Below, piece by piece: positions 13,830 through 20,914 of a stretch of 20,984 nucleotides of DNA (positions within the stretch are counted from its first letter, which is position 1; every line of letters starts with the position of its first letter). The stretch comes from a virus. Where the stretch lies: positions 1 to 20,984 of IMG/VR virus record IMGVR_UViG_3300006195_000007; one strand, written 5' to 3'. The notes below the pieces were generated by a model. It did no database searches. It was not told where the DNA came from and saw only the letters and a list, made by a program, of their open reading frames with translations. Both the position numbers and the translations under genes were made by a program.

Positions 13830-15854
13830 ATGGGAGTAGAGGCTACGCCTGACTTCAGTGGCTACGCCACAAAGGCTGGTCTTAAGTGCTCGGATGGCCG
13901 GACTATCATGCCGGATGCCTTCAAGCATCAGGATAAGACAAGAGTTCCATTGGTCTGGCAGCATGGTCACAATGAGCCCAGCAATGTGCTAGGTTATGCG
14001 GATCTCGAGCATCGCGAAGATGGTGTTTACGCCTACGGTTTCTTCAATGACACCGACCAGGCAAAGAACGCCAAGGTTCTAGTGCAGCACGGTGATATCA
14101 AGTCGTTGTCTATCTATGCCAATCAGCTTACTGAGAAAGCCAAGCAGGTTTTGCATGGATTTATTCGTGAGTTGAGTCTGGTGTTGTCTGGTGCCAATCC
14201 TGGTGCTCTTATCGACAACATTACTCTGGCTCACTCCGACGGCGAGCTTGTAACGCTAGATGATGAAGCAATTATCTACACAGGTTTGGAAATTAGTCAT
14301 GCTGATGGGGACGCCTCAGATTCCGAAGACGAAGAAGAGATCGAGCATCAAGACGACGGTGAGGAAGGCCCCACGGTCCAGGAAGTTTACGATTCGATGA
14401 CTCCTGAGCAGAAGGATGTCGTTCATTATATGGTCGGCGCTGCGCTCGAGCTTGACGCAGGGGAAGTCGACACTGGGGAAGTTGAACAGTCAGCTACTTC
14501 CGATGACGAGGAGTCCGAATCCGTACTTGCCCATCATGATGATACCGATAATAATGAAGAGGAAGGACGGCGCATGACCCGCAACGTCTTCGAGCAGTCT
14601 AGCGGAGGCACACAGGAAGAAGAGCATGTTCTGTCTCATGACGCGATCAAGGGAATCGTTGCCGATGCTCAGAGAACTGGATCGCTGAAAGAGGCCGTCG
14701 AGCATTACGCTCTCAAGCACGGCATCGACAACATCGAGACCCTCTTCCCGGATGCCAAGTCCGTTACCGATTCCCCCGAGCTTGACCAACGGCGGGTCGA
14801 GTGGGTTGCCAACGTGATGAATGGAACCAAGCACTCGCCGTTCTCCCGCATCAAGTCTCTGGTCGCCGATATCACCTTCGATGAAGCACGGGCAAGAGGC
14901 TACATCAAGGGTAATTTCAAGAAGGAAGAGTGGTTCTCAGTTTCGAAGCGCAGCACTTCTCCCAGCACGGTTTACAAGAAGCAGAAGCTGGATCGCGATG
15001 ATGTCGTCGATATCACCGATTTCGACATCGTAATGTGGCTCAAGGCCGAGATGCGTCTCATGCTCGACGAAGAGCTCGCTCGTGCGATTCTCATCGGAGA
15101 CGGTCGGGATGTCGATGATGACGACAAGATCAAGGATCCCGCAGGAGCCTCCGAAGGCGCGGGGATTCGCTCCATTCTCCACGATCACGATCTCTATGCA
15201 GCAACGATTAATGTCGACGACTCGGCACCGCCAATCGATGTGGTCGACGCGGTCATCGGATCGATGCAGTACTACAAGGGATCGGGTTCTCCGACCTTCT
15301 ACACGACGATTCAGACCCTCACTACGTTGCTCCTCGCTCGAAACAACGACGGTATTCGTTTCTGGAAGACTCCAGGAGAGCTTGCCTCCGAGATGGGCGT
15401 TCAGAACATCGTCACCGTTGAGGTCATGGAGGGCGAGGCGGATTTGATCGGCATCATCGTGAATCTCAAGGACTACACGGTTGGTGCCGACAAGGGTGGA
15501 GAGGTCAATTTCTTCGACGACTTCGACATCGACTACAACCAGTACAAGTATCTGTACGAGACTCGTGTCTCCGGCGCTCTGACGAAGATCCGCTCGGCTC
15601 TGGTCGTTATGAGGGCTCCTGCAGGAACGACGCTTGCTACGGCACAGAAGCCTGACTTCGATGGTACGACAGTCGTCGTGAAGACCACGCCGAATGTCAC
15701 CTACAAGAACAAGGCTACCGGTACGACCCTCACCACGGGTGCTCCGGTTGCTCTGGCCTCAGGAGAGTCGCTCACGGTTCAGGCTGAGCCGAACTCCGGT
15801 TACTACTTCGCAAACAACCAGGACGACGAGTGGACTTTCAGGAATACGGCGTAA
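13830..15854 (+). CDS. Fused prohead protease and HK97-fold major capsid protein
   Basis: A 674-residue protein with three parts. Residues 4-150 are a U35/S78-type prohead protease: VPLVWQHGH (H45 a likely catalytic His), DIKSLSIYANQ (S94 the likely nucleophile) and RELSLVLSGANPGA (E114). Residues 158-248 are a very acidic linker, probably scaffold-like. Residues 249 to about 605 are an HK97-type major capsid protein starting MTRNVFEQ, with WLKAEMRLMLDEELARAILIGDG, a glycine-rich loop, and DYNQYKYLYETRVSGAL. The last 65 residues look like a small Ig-like or repeat domain. AGGAGG lies ten bases before ATG 13830; a GTG at 13800 would add ten residues (RKLGGTFK) that could complete the first protease strand, so the start is uncertain. 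The enzyme probably cuts in the linker during maturation. Confidence 0.9.
   Translation: MGVEATPDFSGYATKAGLKCSDGRTIMPDAFKHQDKTRVPLVWQHGHNEPSNVLGYADLEHREDGVYAYGFFNDTDQAKNAKVLVQHGDIKSLSIYANQLTEKAKQVLHGFIRELSLVLSGANPGALIDNITLAHSDGELVTLDDEAIIYTGLEISHADGDASDSEDEEEIEHQDDGEEGPTVQEVYDSMTPEQKDVVHYMVGAALELDAGEVDTGEVEQSATSDDEESESVLAHHDDTDNNEEEGRRMTRNVFEQSSGGTQEEEHVLSHDAIKGIVADAQRTGSLKEAVEHYALKHGIDNIETLFPDAKSVTDSPELDQRRVEWVANVMNGTKHSPFSRIKSLVADITFDEARARGYIKGNFKKEEWFSVSKRSTSPSTVYKKQKLDRDDVVDITDFDIVMWLKAEMRLMLDEELARAILIGDGRDVDDDDKIKDPAGASEGAGIRSILHDHDLYAATINVDDSAPPIDVVDAVIGSMQYYKGSGSPTFYTTIQTLTTLLLARNNDGIRFWKTPGELASEMGVQNIVTVEVMEGEADLIGIIVNLKDYTVGADKGGEVNFFDDFDIDYNQYKYLYETRVSGALTKIRSALVVMRAPAGTTLATAQKPDFDGTTVVVKTTPNVTYKNKATGTTLTTGAPVALASGESLTVQAEPNSGYYFANNQDDEWTFRNTA
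14560..14576 (+). promoter_or_regulatory. Internal ribosome site and start for free major capsid protein
   Basis: AGGAAGGA (14560-14567) lies seven bases before an in-frame ATG (14574) exactly where the acidic linker ends and the capsid domain begins (MTRNVFEQ). Starting here would give a 426-residue capsid protein ending at 15854. This would let the phage make many shell subunits and few protease-bearing ones from one gene. The site is seen in sequence; its use is inferred. Confidence 0.55.
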
Positions 15855-15866
15855 GGTAGGACGCTC

Positions 15867-16208
15867 ATGGCAAGGTTCTTCGGCCGTATTGGTTATGGTG
15901 AAACGAAGGAAACTGCGCCTGGAGTATTTGTTGACGACATTGTTGAGCATTCATATTTCGGAGATGTCATCCGAAATGCACGAAATCTTCAACAGGGAGA
16001 GAATCTCAACAAGGATCTCAACGTACAGAATTCGATCAGTATAGTAGCTGATGCCTATGCCAACGATAACTTCTTCAATATTCGTTACGTAGAATGGGCG
16101 GGGGCTTTGTGGACGGTTTCGAGCGTCGAAGTGCAAAGTCCCCGTCTTCTGCTGAGATTAGGGGAGGTGTACAATGGGCCAACGCCTGCAGTTGCACCAA
16201 CTCCTTGA
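15867..16208 (+). CDS. Head-closure-like protein
   Basis: A 113-residue, beta-rich protein directly after the capsid gene. Visible features are the N-terminal ARFFGRIGYGETKETAPGVF, then VDDIVEHSYFGDVIRNARNL, a long middle strand region NSISIVADAYANDNFFNIRY, and VQSPRLLLRLGEVYNGPTP near the end. The position and size fit the head-closure or stopper protein that binds below the connector ring. From memory this family is common at this place in actinophages. The end overlaps the next gene by 35 bases. A minor capsid or tail-joining role is the alternative; no enzyme motif is present. Confidence 0.7.
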   Translation: MARFFGRIGYGETKETAPGVFVDDIVEHSYFGDVIRNARNLQQGENLNKDLNVQNSISIVADAYANDNFFNIRYVEWAGALWTVSSVEVQSPRLLLRLGEVYNGPTPAVAPTP

Positions 16209-16473
16209 AACGTTTGTGGACAACGTATATTTTCAACCTCCCGCCAATATACATCTAATATACCCTTGTATCATCTACAAACGTGACTTTGCAGACACCA
16301 AATTTGCAGACGACATACCGTATAATCATCGTTTGAGGTATATGGTTACTGTTGTTGATCGGGATCCTGATAGCGACATTCCAGGCAAGGTGGCTTCGAT
16401 TCCGATGAGTCTATTCAATCGGTTTTATACAGCCGATGATCTAAATCACGACGTTTATACCGTATTCTTCTAA
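16174..16473 (+). CDS. Tail terminator-like protein
   Basis: A 99-residue alpha/beta protein that begins with an N-terminal helix (QLHQLLETFV), followed by NVYFQPPANIHLIYPCIIYKRD, a strand region LRYMVTVVDRDPDSDIP, and the end NRFYTADDLNHDVYTVFF. This order of helix, YPCIIYKR strand and xVTVVDxDPDS strand is typical of phage tail-terminator proteins, which cap the tail tube next to the head. GGGGAGGTG precedes the ATG, which lies inside the end of the closure gene. The next gene is the first major tail protein, as expected for this role. Confidence 0.75.
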   Translation: MGQRLQLHQLLETFVDNVYFQPPANIHLIYPCIIYKRDFADTKFADDIPYNHRLRYMVTVVDRDPDSDIPGKVASIPMSLFNRFYTADDLNHDVYTVFF

Positions 16474-16487
16474 GGGAAAGGAAGAAA

Positions 16488-17357
16488 ATGGCCCCTTTGA
16501 CTTGGGACCAGGTTGGCGAGCGATTGTACGAAACCGGTGTAGATCATGGAGTTCTGTACATTCCTGACGATCAGGGTGTATATAGTCTCGGTTTCGCTTG
16601 GAATGGTCTTACTACTGTCACTGAATCGCCGTCTGGTGCCGAACCTAACCCGCAGTACGCCGACAACATCAAGTATCTGAACCTGATTTCCGCCGAGGAG
16701 TTCGGTGCGACGATCGAAGCGTTTACATATCCGGAGGAATTCGGACAGTGCGATGGTACTGCGCTTCCTTCGCCGGGCCTAGCCATTGGCCAGCAGGGTC
16801 GAAAGATCTTTGGCCTGAGCTACAGGACTCGATTGGGCAACGATGTCGAAGGGACAGATTTCGGCTACAAGCTGCATTTGGTCTACGGTTGCCAGGCTGC
16901 CCCATCCGAAAAGGCTTATGCCACGATCAACGACTCCCCGGAGGCAATTGCGTTCAGCTGGGAAGTCACGACCACGCCGGTTGCGGTTACAGGCTACAAG
17001 CCGACTTCTCTGATCGTCATCGATTCCAGCGTCGTGGATCCGACTGATCTTCAGTCACTCGAGGATCTGCTGTACGGACTGGGTGCAACCGAGCCTGCTC
17101 TTCCGACTCCGGATGCAGTAATCGCTCTCTTTGAAGGAGGAGCTTCTCCAGCTACAGGAGCAAACGCCGGAATTCCGGGAACTTGGACTCCTGGCGGATC
17201 AACTCCTCCGTCAAATGCCGCCGATGCCACTAGCAAAGGCGTTACCGCATCTCCGTCTTCGGCTTGGACGACAGGTCAGTACGTTCAGGGATCGACCGCA
17301 GGAGCGGGTGGTGAAATGTATTGGAACGGAACGGCTTGGACTTCGGGTCGAGCTTAA
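16488..17357 (+). CDS. Major tail protein 1 with extra C-terminal domain
   Basis: A 289-residue tail-tube protein. Its N-terminal 215 residues match the second major tail protein at 17936: TWDQVGERLYETGVDHGVLY against VWDQVGERFYQAGIDRGVLY, LSYRTRLGNDVEG against LSYRSRIGNDLEG, and LEDLLYGLGATEPALPTPD against LEDTLYGTSTNNPRLPSIQ. After residue 220 a Gly/Thr/Ser/Pro-rich linker leads to a short aromatic C-terminal module ending MYWNGTAWTSG, which may decorate the tail surface. A GGGAAAGGAAG ribosome site precedes the ATG. Major tail proteins form hexameric rings stacked on the tape measure. It is followed by the tail assembly chaperone and then the paralogue. Confidence 0.85.
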   Translation: MAPLTWDQVGERLYETGVDHGVLYIPDDQGVYSLGFAWNGLTTVTESPSGAEPNPQYADNIKYLNLISAEEFGATIEAFTYPEEFGQCDGTALPSPGLAIGQQGRKIFGLSYRTRLGNDVEGTDFGYKLHLVYGCQAAPSEKAYATINDSPEAIAFSWEVTTTPVAVTGYKPTSLIVIDSSVVDPTDLQSLEDLLYGLGATEPALPTPDAVIALFEGGASPATGANAGIPGTWTPGGSTPPSNAADATSKGVTASPSSAWTTGQYVQGSTAGAGGEMYWNGTAWTSGRA

Positions 17358-17380
17358 GATAGTCGATAGGAGACCAGAGG

Positions 17381-17923
17381 ATGCTTACGATTGTTGTTCC
17401 AGGTGTCGAAATGTTCGACGAAGAGTCACAAGAGTTCATCACACAACACGATGTGACTTTGGAGCTAGAGCATTCTCTGGTCTCACTGTCAAAATGGGAG
17501 TCAAAACACGAGAAACCGTTTCTTGGTAAGGGCGACAAAACCTCGGAAGAAGTTCTCGACTACGTAAGACTGATGACGGTGACTCCCAATGTTCCAGAGG
17601 AAGTTTTTTTCAAACTCTCTGAAGACAATGTAAAGGCTATTAATAACTATATTGAGGCCAAGATGACAGCTACTTGGTTCAATGAGCCTCCGGGTGCTCC
17701 AAAGAGTAGAGATGTCATTACGGCTGAGCTCGTTTACTACTGGATGATCGAATTCAAGATCCCATTCGAGTGTGAGAATTGGCATCTGAATCGATTGTTC
17801 ACTTTGATTCGAGTGTGTAACATCAAACAGGCAAAACCGAAGAAGATGAGTCGCTCTGAAATTGCAGCTCGGAATCGAGAACTCAATGCGCAACGCAGAG
17901 CACAACTCGGAACTAAAGGTTAG
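17381..17923 (+). CDS. Tail assembly chaperone
   Basis: A 180-residue acidic-to-neutral helical protein. The N-terminal beta part ([17 protein letters not shown]) leads to [23 protein letters not shown] (split over about residues 26-49), followed by [12 protein letters not shown], an [22 protein letters not shown] helix pair, and a basic C-terminal tail ([19 protein letters not shown]). [11 protein letters not shown] is a signature I know from siphophage tail assembly chaperones, which bind the tape measure during tail building. Many phages make a second, longer chaperone by ribosomal frameshifting here. I see no second frame long enough to support that, so this may be a single-product version. 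It sits between the two major tail paralogues, separated from the tape measure by about 3 kb. Confidence 0.75.
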   Translation: MLTIVVPGVEMFDEESQEFITQHDVTLELEHSLVSLSKWESKHEKPFLGKGDKTSEEVLDYVRLMTVTPNVPEEVFFKLSEDNVKAINNYIEAKMTATWFNEPPGAPKSRDVITAELVYYWMIEFKIPFECENWHLNRLFTLIRVCNIKQAKPKKMSRSEIAARNRELNAQRRAQLGTKG

Positions 17924-17935
17924 GAAGGAGGTGAC

Positions 17936-18748
17936 GTGGCAACTCTTGTCTGGGATCAAGTTGGTGAACGATTTTACCAAGCCGGTATTGATCGTGGCGT
18001 CCTTTATCTGCATGACGGTAAGGTGGTCGTTTGGAATGGACTTACCGGTGTAGAGTCAGATTCCAATGCTGAAATTAAGGCATTCTACCTCGATGGGGTA
18101 AAATATTTGGAGAATTTTATCCCGGGGGATTTTTCCGGTAGACTAAAGGCATACACTTATCCCGACGAGCTTGATTCACTTACTGGAATTGCCACAGTCG
18201 GATCATCTCCTGGACTCGATTACTACGATCAACAAGCAAAGAGTTTCAATCTGTCATACCGATCAAGGATTGGTAATGATCTCGAAGGTTTGGATCGCGG
18301 TTACAAGATTCACATTCTCTATAATGTTCTTGCTAATCCTAATTCTTATTCGTTCGACACCGTCAAGGATTCACTCGATCCGATCGAGTTCGTTTGGTCT
18401 TTGAGTGGAACTCCGCCGAAGCCGCTTGATCGATATAGGCCAACGGTTCATATCTCTATCGATTCGCTCGTAACACCTCCAGAGATTTTGAAAGCGTTGG
18501 AAGATACGCTCTACGGGACGAGTACCAACAACCCACGTCTTCCATCTATTCAAGAAGTCGCTGAATTCTTCGGATATTTGGGCGCCCTTCTTATCGTCGA
18601 TAATGGTGGTGGTATTTGGTCTGCTATTGATGAGTCGGATACGTATATTACTATGATTGACAGTACTACCTTTCAGATCGACGATGCGGATACTACATAT
18701 TTGGATGCAGATACATACAAAGTCTCATCCACGAATATCAGCGAATAA
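17936..18748 (+). CDS. Major tail protein 2 (paralogue)
   Basis: A 270-residue paralogue of the major tail protein at 16488. The shared body spans residues 1 to about 215, as shown by WDQVGERFYQ, GRLKAYTYPDEL, NLSYRSRIGNDLEGLDRGYK and LEALEDTLYG-like positions. The C-terminus differs: instead of the Ig-like or Ser/Pro-rich module it has an acidic strand repeat (about 217-270, with SDTYITMIDSTTFQIDDAD). Translation starts at GTG 17936 behind AAGGAGGTGAC, a complete anti-16S sequence, which suggests high expression in spite of the GTG. The two copies could form separate tube segments, or one could be a specialised ring at the tail tip or completion end. The sequence cannot tell which copy is the bulk tube. 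Confidence 0.83.
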   Translation: MATLVWDQVGERFYQAGIDRGVLYLHDGKVVVWNGLTGVESDSNAEIKAFYLDGVKYLENFIPGDFSGRLKAYTYPDELDSLTGIATVGSSPGLDYYDQQAKSFNLSYRSRIGNDLEGLDRGYKIHILYNVLANPNSYSFDTVKDSLDPIEFVWSLSGTPPKPLDRYRPTVHISIDSLVTPPEILKALEDTLYGTSTNNPRLPSIQEVAEFFGYLGALLIVDNGGGIWSAIDESDTYITMIDSTTFQIDDADTTYLDADTYKVSSTNISE

Positions 18749-18763
18749 GTTTGAGGAGGTGAA

Positions 18764-19648
18764 ATGGCTACAATTACCGGTCTCACAGCGGACAGAATGC
18801 TGGCAATCGAAGCGGCTTCGGTTGTCGACGGCGAAGTTGTCGGTAGTAACTTGATTCTTACCAAGCACGATGGAACAACGGTAGATGCCGGTCCTGTGAC
18901 CGGTCCTGTTGGTCCTGCTGGTCCCCCTGGTCCAGCTACGGTTAGTGCAATCCCCGGCGAGATTAAGCTTTGGCCCAGCGATGTGCTTCCCGATCTCGCA
19001 CAGTATGGCAAATGGGTATGGGCCAATGGTGCATATTATCCAGTCGCAACTTATCCGAAGGCGGCTGCGAACATTCATTCGAGATGGCGTACTTTCGACG
19101 GTCTCAGCGATCCTGGCGCAGCTAACTTTCGAGTACCCGATCTCCGAGGTTTGATAGCAGCAGGCATGGATCAAATGCCCGGTGATAGTGCGAGAGCTAA
19201 CCGTATGACTCGTTCTGTAGCAATTACGATCGCATCCAAAAGCGGTAAGGAAACACATGTCGTCGTGGTTTCCGAGATGCCTTCACATGCTCACGGTGGA
19301 GCAACTGGTGGCGGAACTTCTGGAGCGGCCGATCGTTCGTTGAATAGCTCGACCGATGGGCAAGGTAGCCACGCACATAGTGGTGGTGCCAGCCAACCGT
19401 TTGCGTTTAGTAGTGCTCCCACTCAGTATCGTTTTCAAACTGTCGCACCCGGTTCAGGGTCCCTTTATCAAATGATTGCCGGTGTTCAGAATACGGACAA
19501 TCAAGGCTATCACTCGCATACCGTCTATGGTGTCGACCATTTGCACAGTGTTCCAGCGCTTGGGATTAACGCAGAGGGCGGCAATCAGGGACACGAGAAC
19601 GTACAGCCGACAGTCTTCGTCCCTTATATTTGCAAACTAGACGGTTAG
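18764..19648 (+). CDS. Collar-domain tail adhesin, collagen-like stalk, His-rich tip
   Basis: A 294-residue adhesin. An N-terminal anchor (1-42) leads to a short Gly-rich stalk GPVTGPVGPAGPPGPAT (43-59), then a tail-collar domain that starts EIKLWPSDVLPDL and includes ANFRVPDLRGLIAAGMD. The remainder is a Gly/Ser/His-rich tip ending TVFVPYICKLDG. Four HxH pairs are present (SHAHG, SHAHS, YHSHT, DHLHS). In T4 gp37 such pairs bind iron and hold the needle-like tip together, so a metal-stabilised trimer is plausible. GAGGAGGTGAA precedes the ATG. It sits, unusually, between major tail protein 2 and the tape measure. The role in host binding is inferred from domain and fold. Confidence 0.82.
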   Translation: MATITGLTADRMLAIEAASVVDGEVVGSNLILTKHDGTTVDAGPVTGPVGPAGPPGPATVSAIPGEIKLWPSDVLPDLAQYGKWVWANGAYYPVATYPKAAANIHSRWRTFDGLSDPGAANFRVPDLRGLIAAGMDQMPGDSARANRMTRSVAITIASKSGKETHVVVVSEMPSHAHGGATGGGTSGAADRSLNSSTDGQGSHAHSGGASQPFAFSSAPTQYRFQTVAPGSGSLYQMIAGVQNTDNQGYHSHTVYGVDHLHSVPALGINAEGGNQGHENVQPTVFVPYICKLDG

Positions 19649-19652
19649 TCCA

Positions 19653-20534
19653 ATGAGAATCGAACTGGCTGGAAGCTTAGTTCGCCCTGACCCACTAGTT
19701 ATGAGGTTTGTTTCCAATCAAAGTTTCGACGTTCAGAAATACATCGACCTAGGCTACACCCATTTCGACGTCATTTGTATTGGTGGCGGAGGCGGCATGG
19801 GTGGAGGTATCGACACAGCGAACTCAGGCACATTCGTCAGGAATTATGGCGGAGCTGGTGGTGGTGGCGGATACCATCGAGTACGAGGTCTTCTATCCGC
19901 CCTACCGACCACGGTTCCAATTGTCGTCGGAGCGGGTGGTGCTCTGGGAGTTGAGAACAACGGTAACAATCCCGCCCTCACTACTGACGGTGGTGATGGG
20001 GGATATTCTTCGTTCAACGATCCTACCTGTCGTGCCTCGGGCGGTAAGGGCGGAAAACGAGCTCGTACCAACGATACGACAACGCGTACTCAAGCGGATG
20101 GTGGCGACGGAGGAATCGGAAATCGTATCATCGCTGGTGGCGGAGGAGTAGGAGGAACATCTGGAACTCCAACCGCAACTGGTCCTGGTACCGCGGGGAC
20201 AGCAGGTGCTGATGGTACATTTTTTCAAAATATTGGCCAAGGTGGCGGTGGAGGAGCCGGAGGGGTTGGTAAGTATGGATCCGGTGGAATTACCTGTAAT
20301 GCGGCTACAGCTGGAGGTCGAGGTGCCTACAATCCAGGAGATACCTCAGTTTATGGTCCAGGAGGTACTCCCTCAAGCGATCCAAGTAGTGGATCACAAA
20401 GTGTTGTACCAGGAGGTGCAAGTGGCGCTAAAGCATCTCCCCTGAATGGATTGCCGACTATATTTGGTCAATCTAAAAGCTCTCGAGTTATTGGCGATCC
20501 GGGCGTGGTAGTTCTGCGACTCACAGCGGAATAG
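19653..20534 (+). CDS. Glycine-rich adhesin-like protein
   Basis: A 293-residue protein. The N-terminal strand region (YTHFDVICIGGGGGMGGG, residues 35-52) opens a glycine-rich body with runs such as GGAGGGGGYHR, GAGGALG, GGKGGK, GGDGGIG, GGGGVGGTSG and GGGGGAGGVG. The C-terminus is a short strand (DPGVVVLRLTAE). Glycine runs of this kind can form polyglycine II helical bundles, as known for the adhesin gp38 of phage S16, which sits at a fibre tip. Similar proteins are found in many phages as minor tail proteins. Four bases separate it from the preceding collar adhesin, and it has little ribosome site, so it may be translationally coupled. A host-binding or fibre-tip role is inferred. Confidence 0.72.
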   Translation: MRIELAGSLVRPDPLVMRFVSNQSFDVQKYIDLGYTHFDVICIGGGGGMGGGIDTANSGTFVRNYGGAGGGGGYHRVRGLLSALPTTVPIVVGAGGALGVENNGNNPALTTDGGDGGYSSFNDPTCRASGGKGGKRARTNDTTTRTQADGGDGGIGNRIIAGGGGVGGTSGTPTATGPGTAGTAGADGTFFQNIGQGGGGGAGGVGKYGSGGITCNAATAGGRGAYNPGDTSVYGPGGTPSSDPSSGSQSVVPGGASGAKASPLNGLPTIFGQSKSSRVIGDPGVVVLRLTAE

Positions 20535-20536
20535 TC

Positions 20537-20914
20537 ATGATTACTATCACGCAAAAAGGCAACTTCGATACCGTAACGAAATATTTGAATCGTCTGAAGA
20601 CTCAAGATGTATATTCGATCTTGAACCGATACGGGTCGATAGGTGTAAACGCCCTGTCGAATGCGACGCCGGTAGATTCAGGCGAAACCGCGAGCTCATG
20701 GTATTACTCGATTGTGGTACGAAAAGGATATTACTCGATTCGTTGGCATAATCGTCATGTAGAGAGCGGAATACCGATCGCGGTCTTGATTCAGTACGGT
20801 CACGCTACTCGAAATGGTGGGTATGTACAGGGTCGAGACTTTATCATGCCCGCAATGCGTCCTATATTTGATCAGATAGCAGCCGAAGCGTGGAGGGAGG
20901 TGACCAAGGTCTAA
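20537..20914 (+). CDS. HK97 gp10-like tail-completion / neck protein
   Basis: A 125-residue protein of the HK97 gp10-like group. The recognisable pattern is an N-terminal helix (TVTKYLNRLK), the helix IGVNALSNATPVDSGETASSW (split at 37-57), the strand pair YYSIVVRKGYYSIRWHNRH, then IAVLIQYGHATRNGGYVQGRDF with a final helix PIFDQIAAEAWREV. TPVDSG and IQYGHATRNGGYVQGRDFI are typical of this family. It normally lies between the head-closure and tail-terminator genes; here it lies more than 4 kb later, directly before the tape measure. The start follows the previous stop by two bases, and the stop overlaps the next start (TAATG). Confidence 0.8.
   Translation: MITITQKGNFDTVTKYLNRLKTQDVYSILNRYGSIGVNALSNATPVDSGETASSWYYSIVVRKGYYSIRWHNRHVESGIPIAVLIQYGHATRNGGYVQGRDFIMPAMRPIFDQIAAEAWREVTKV

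Noticed and set aside
17604-17611. Possible programmed frameshift site in the tail assembly chaperone
   Set aside because: The -1 and +1 frames both reach a stop within about eight codons, so no useful product is made.
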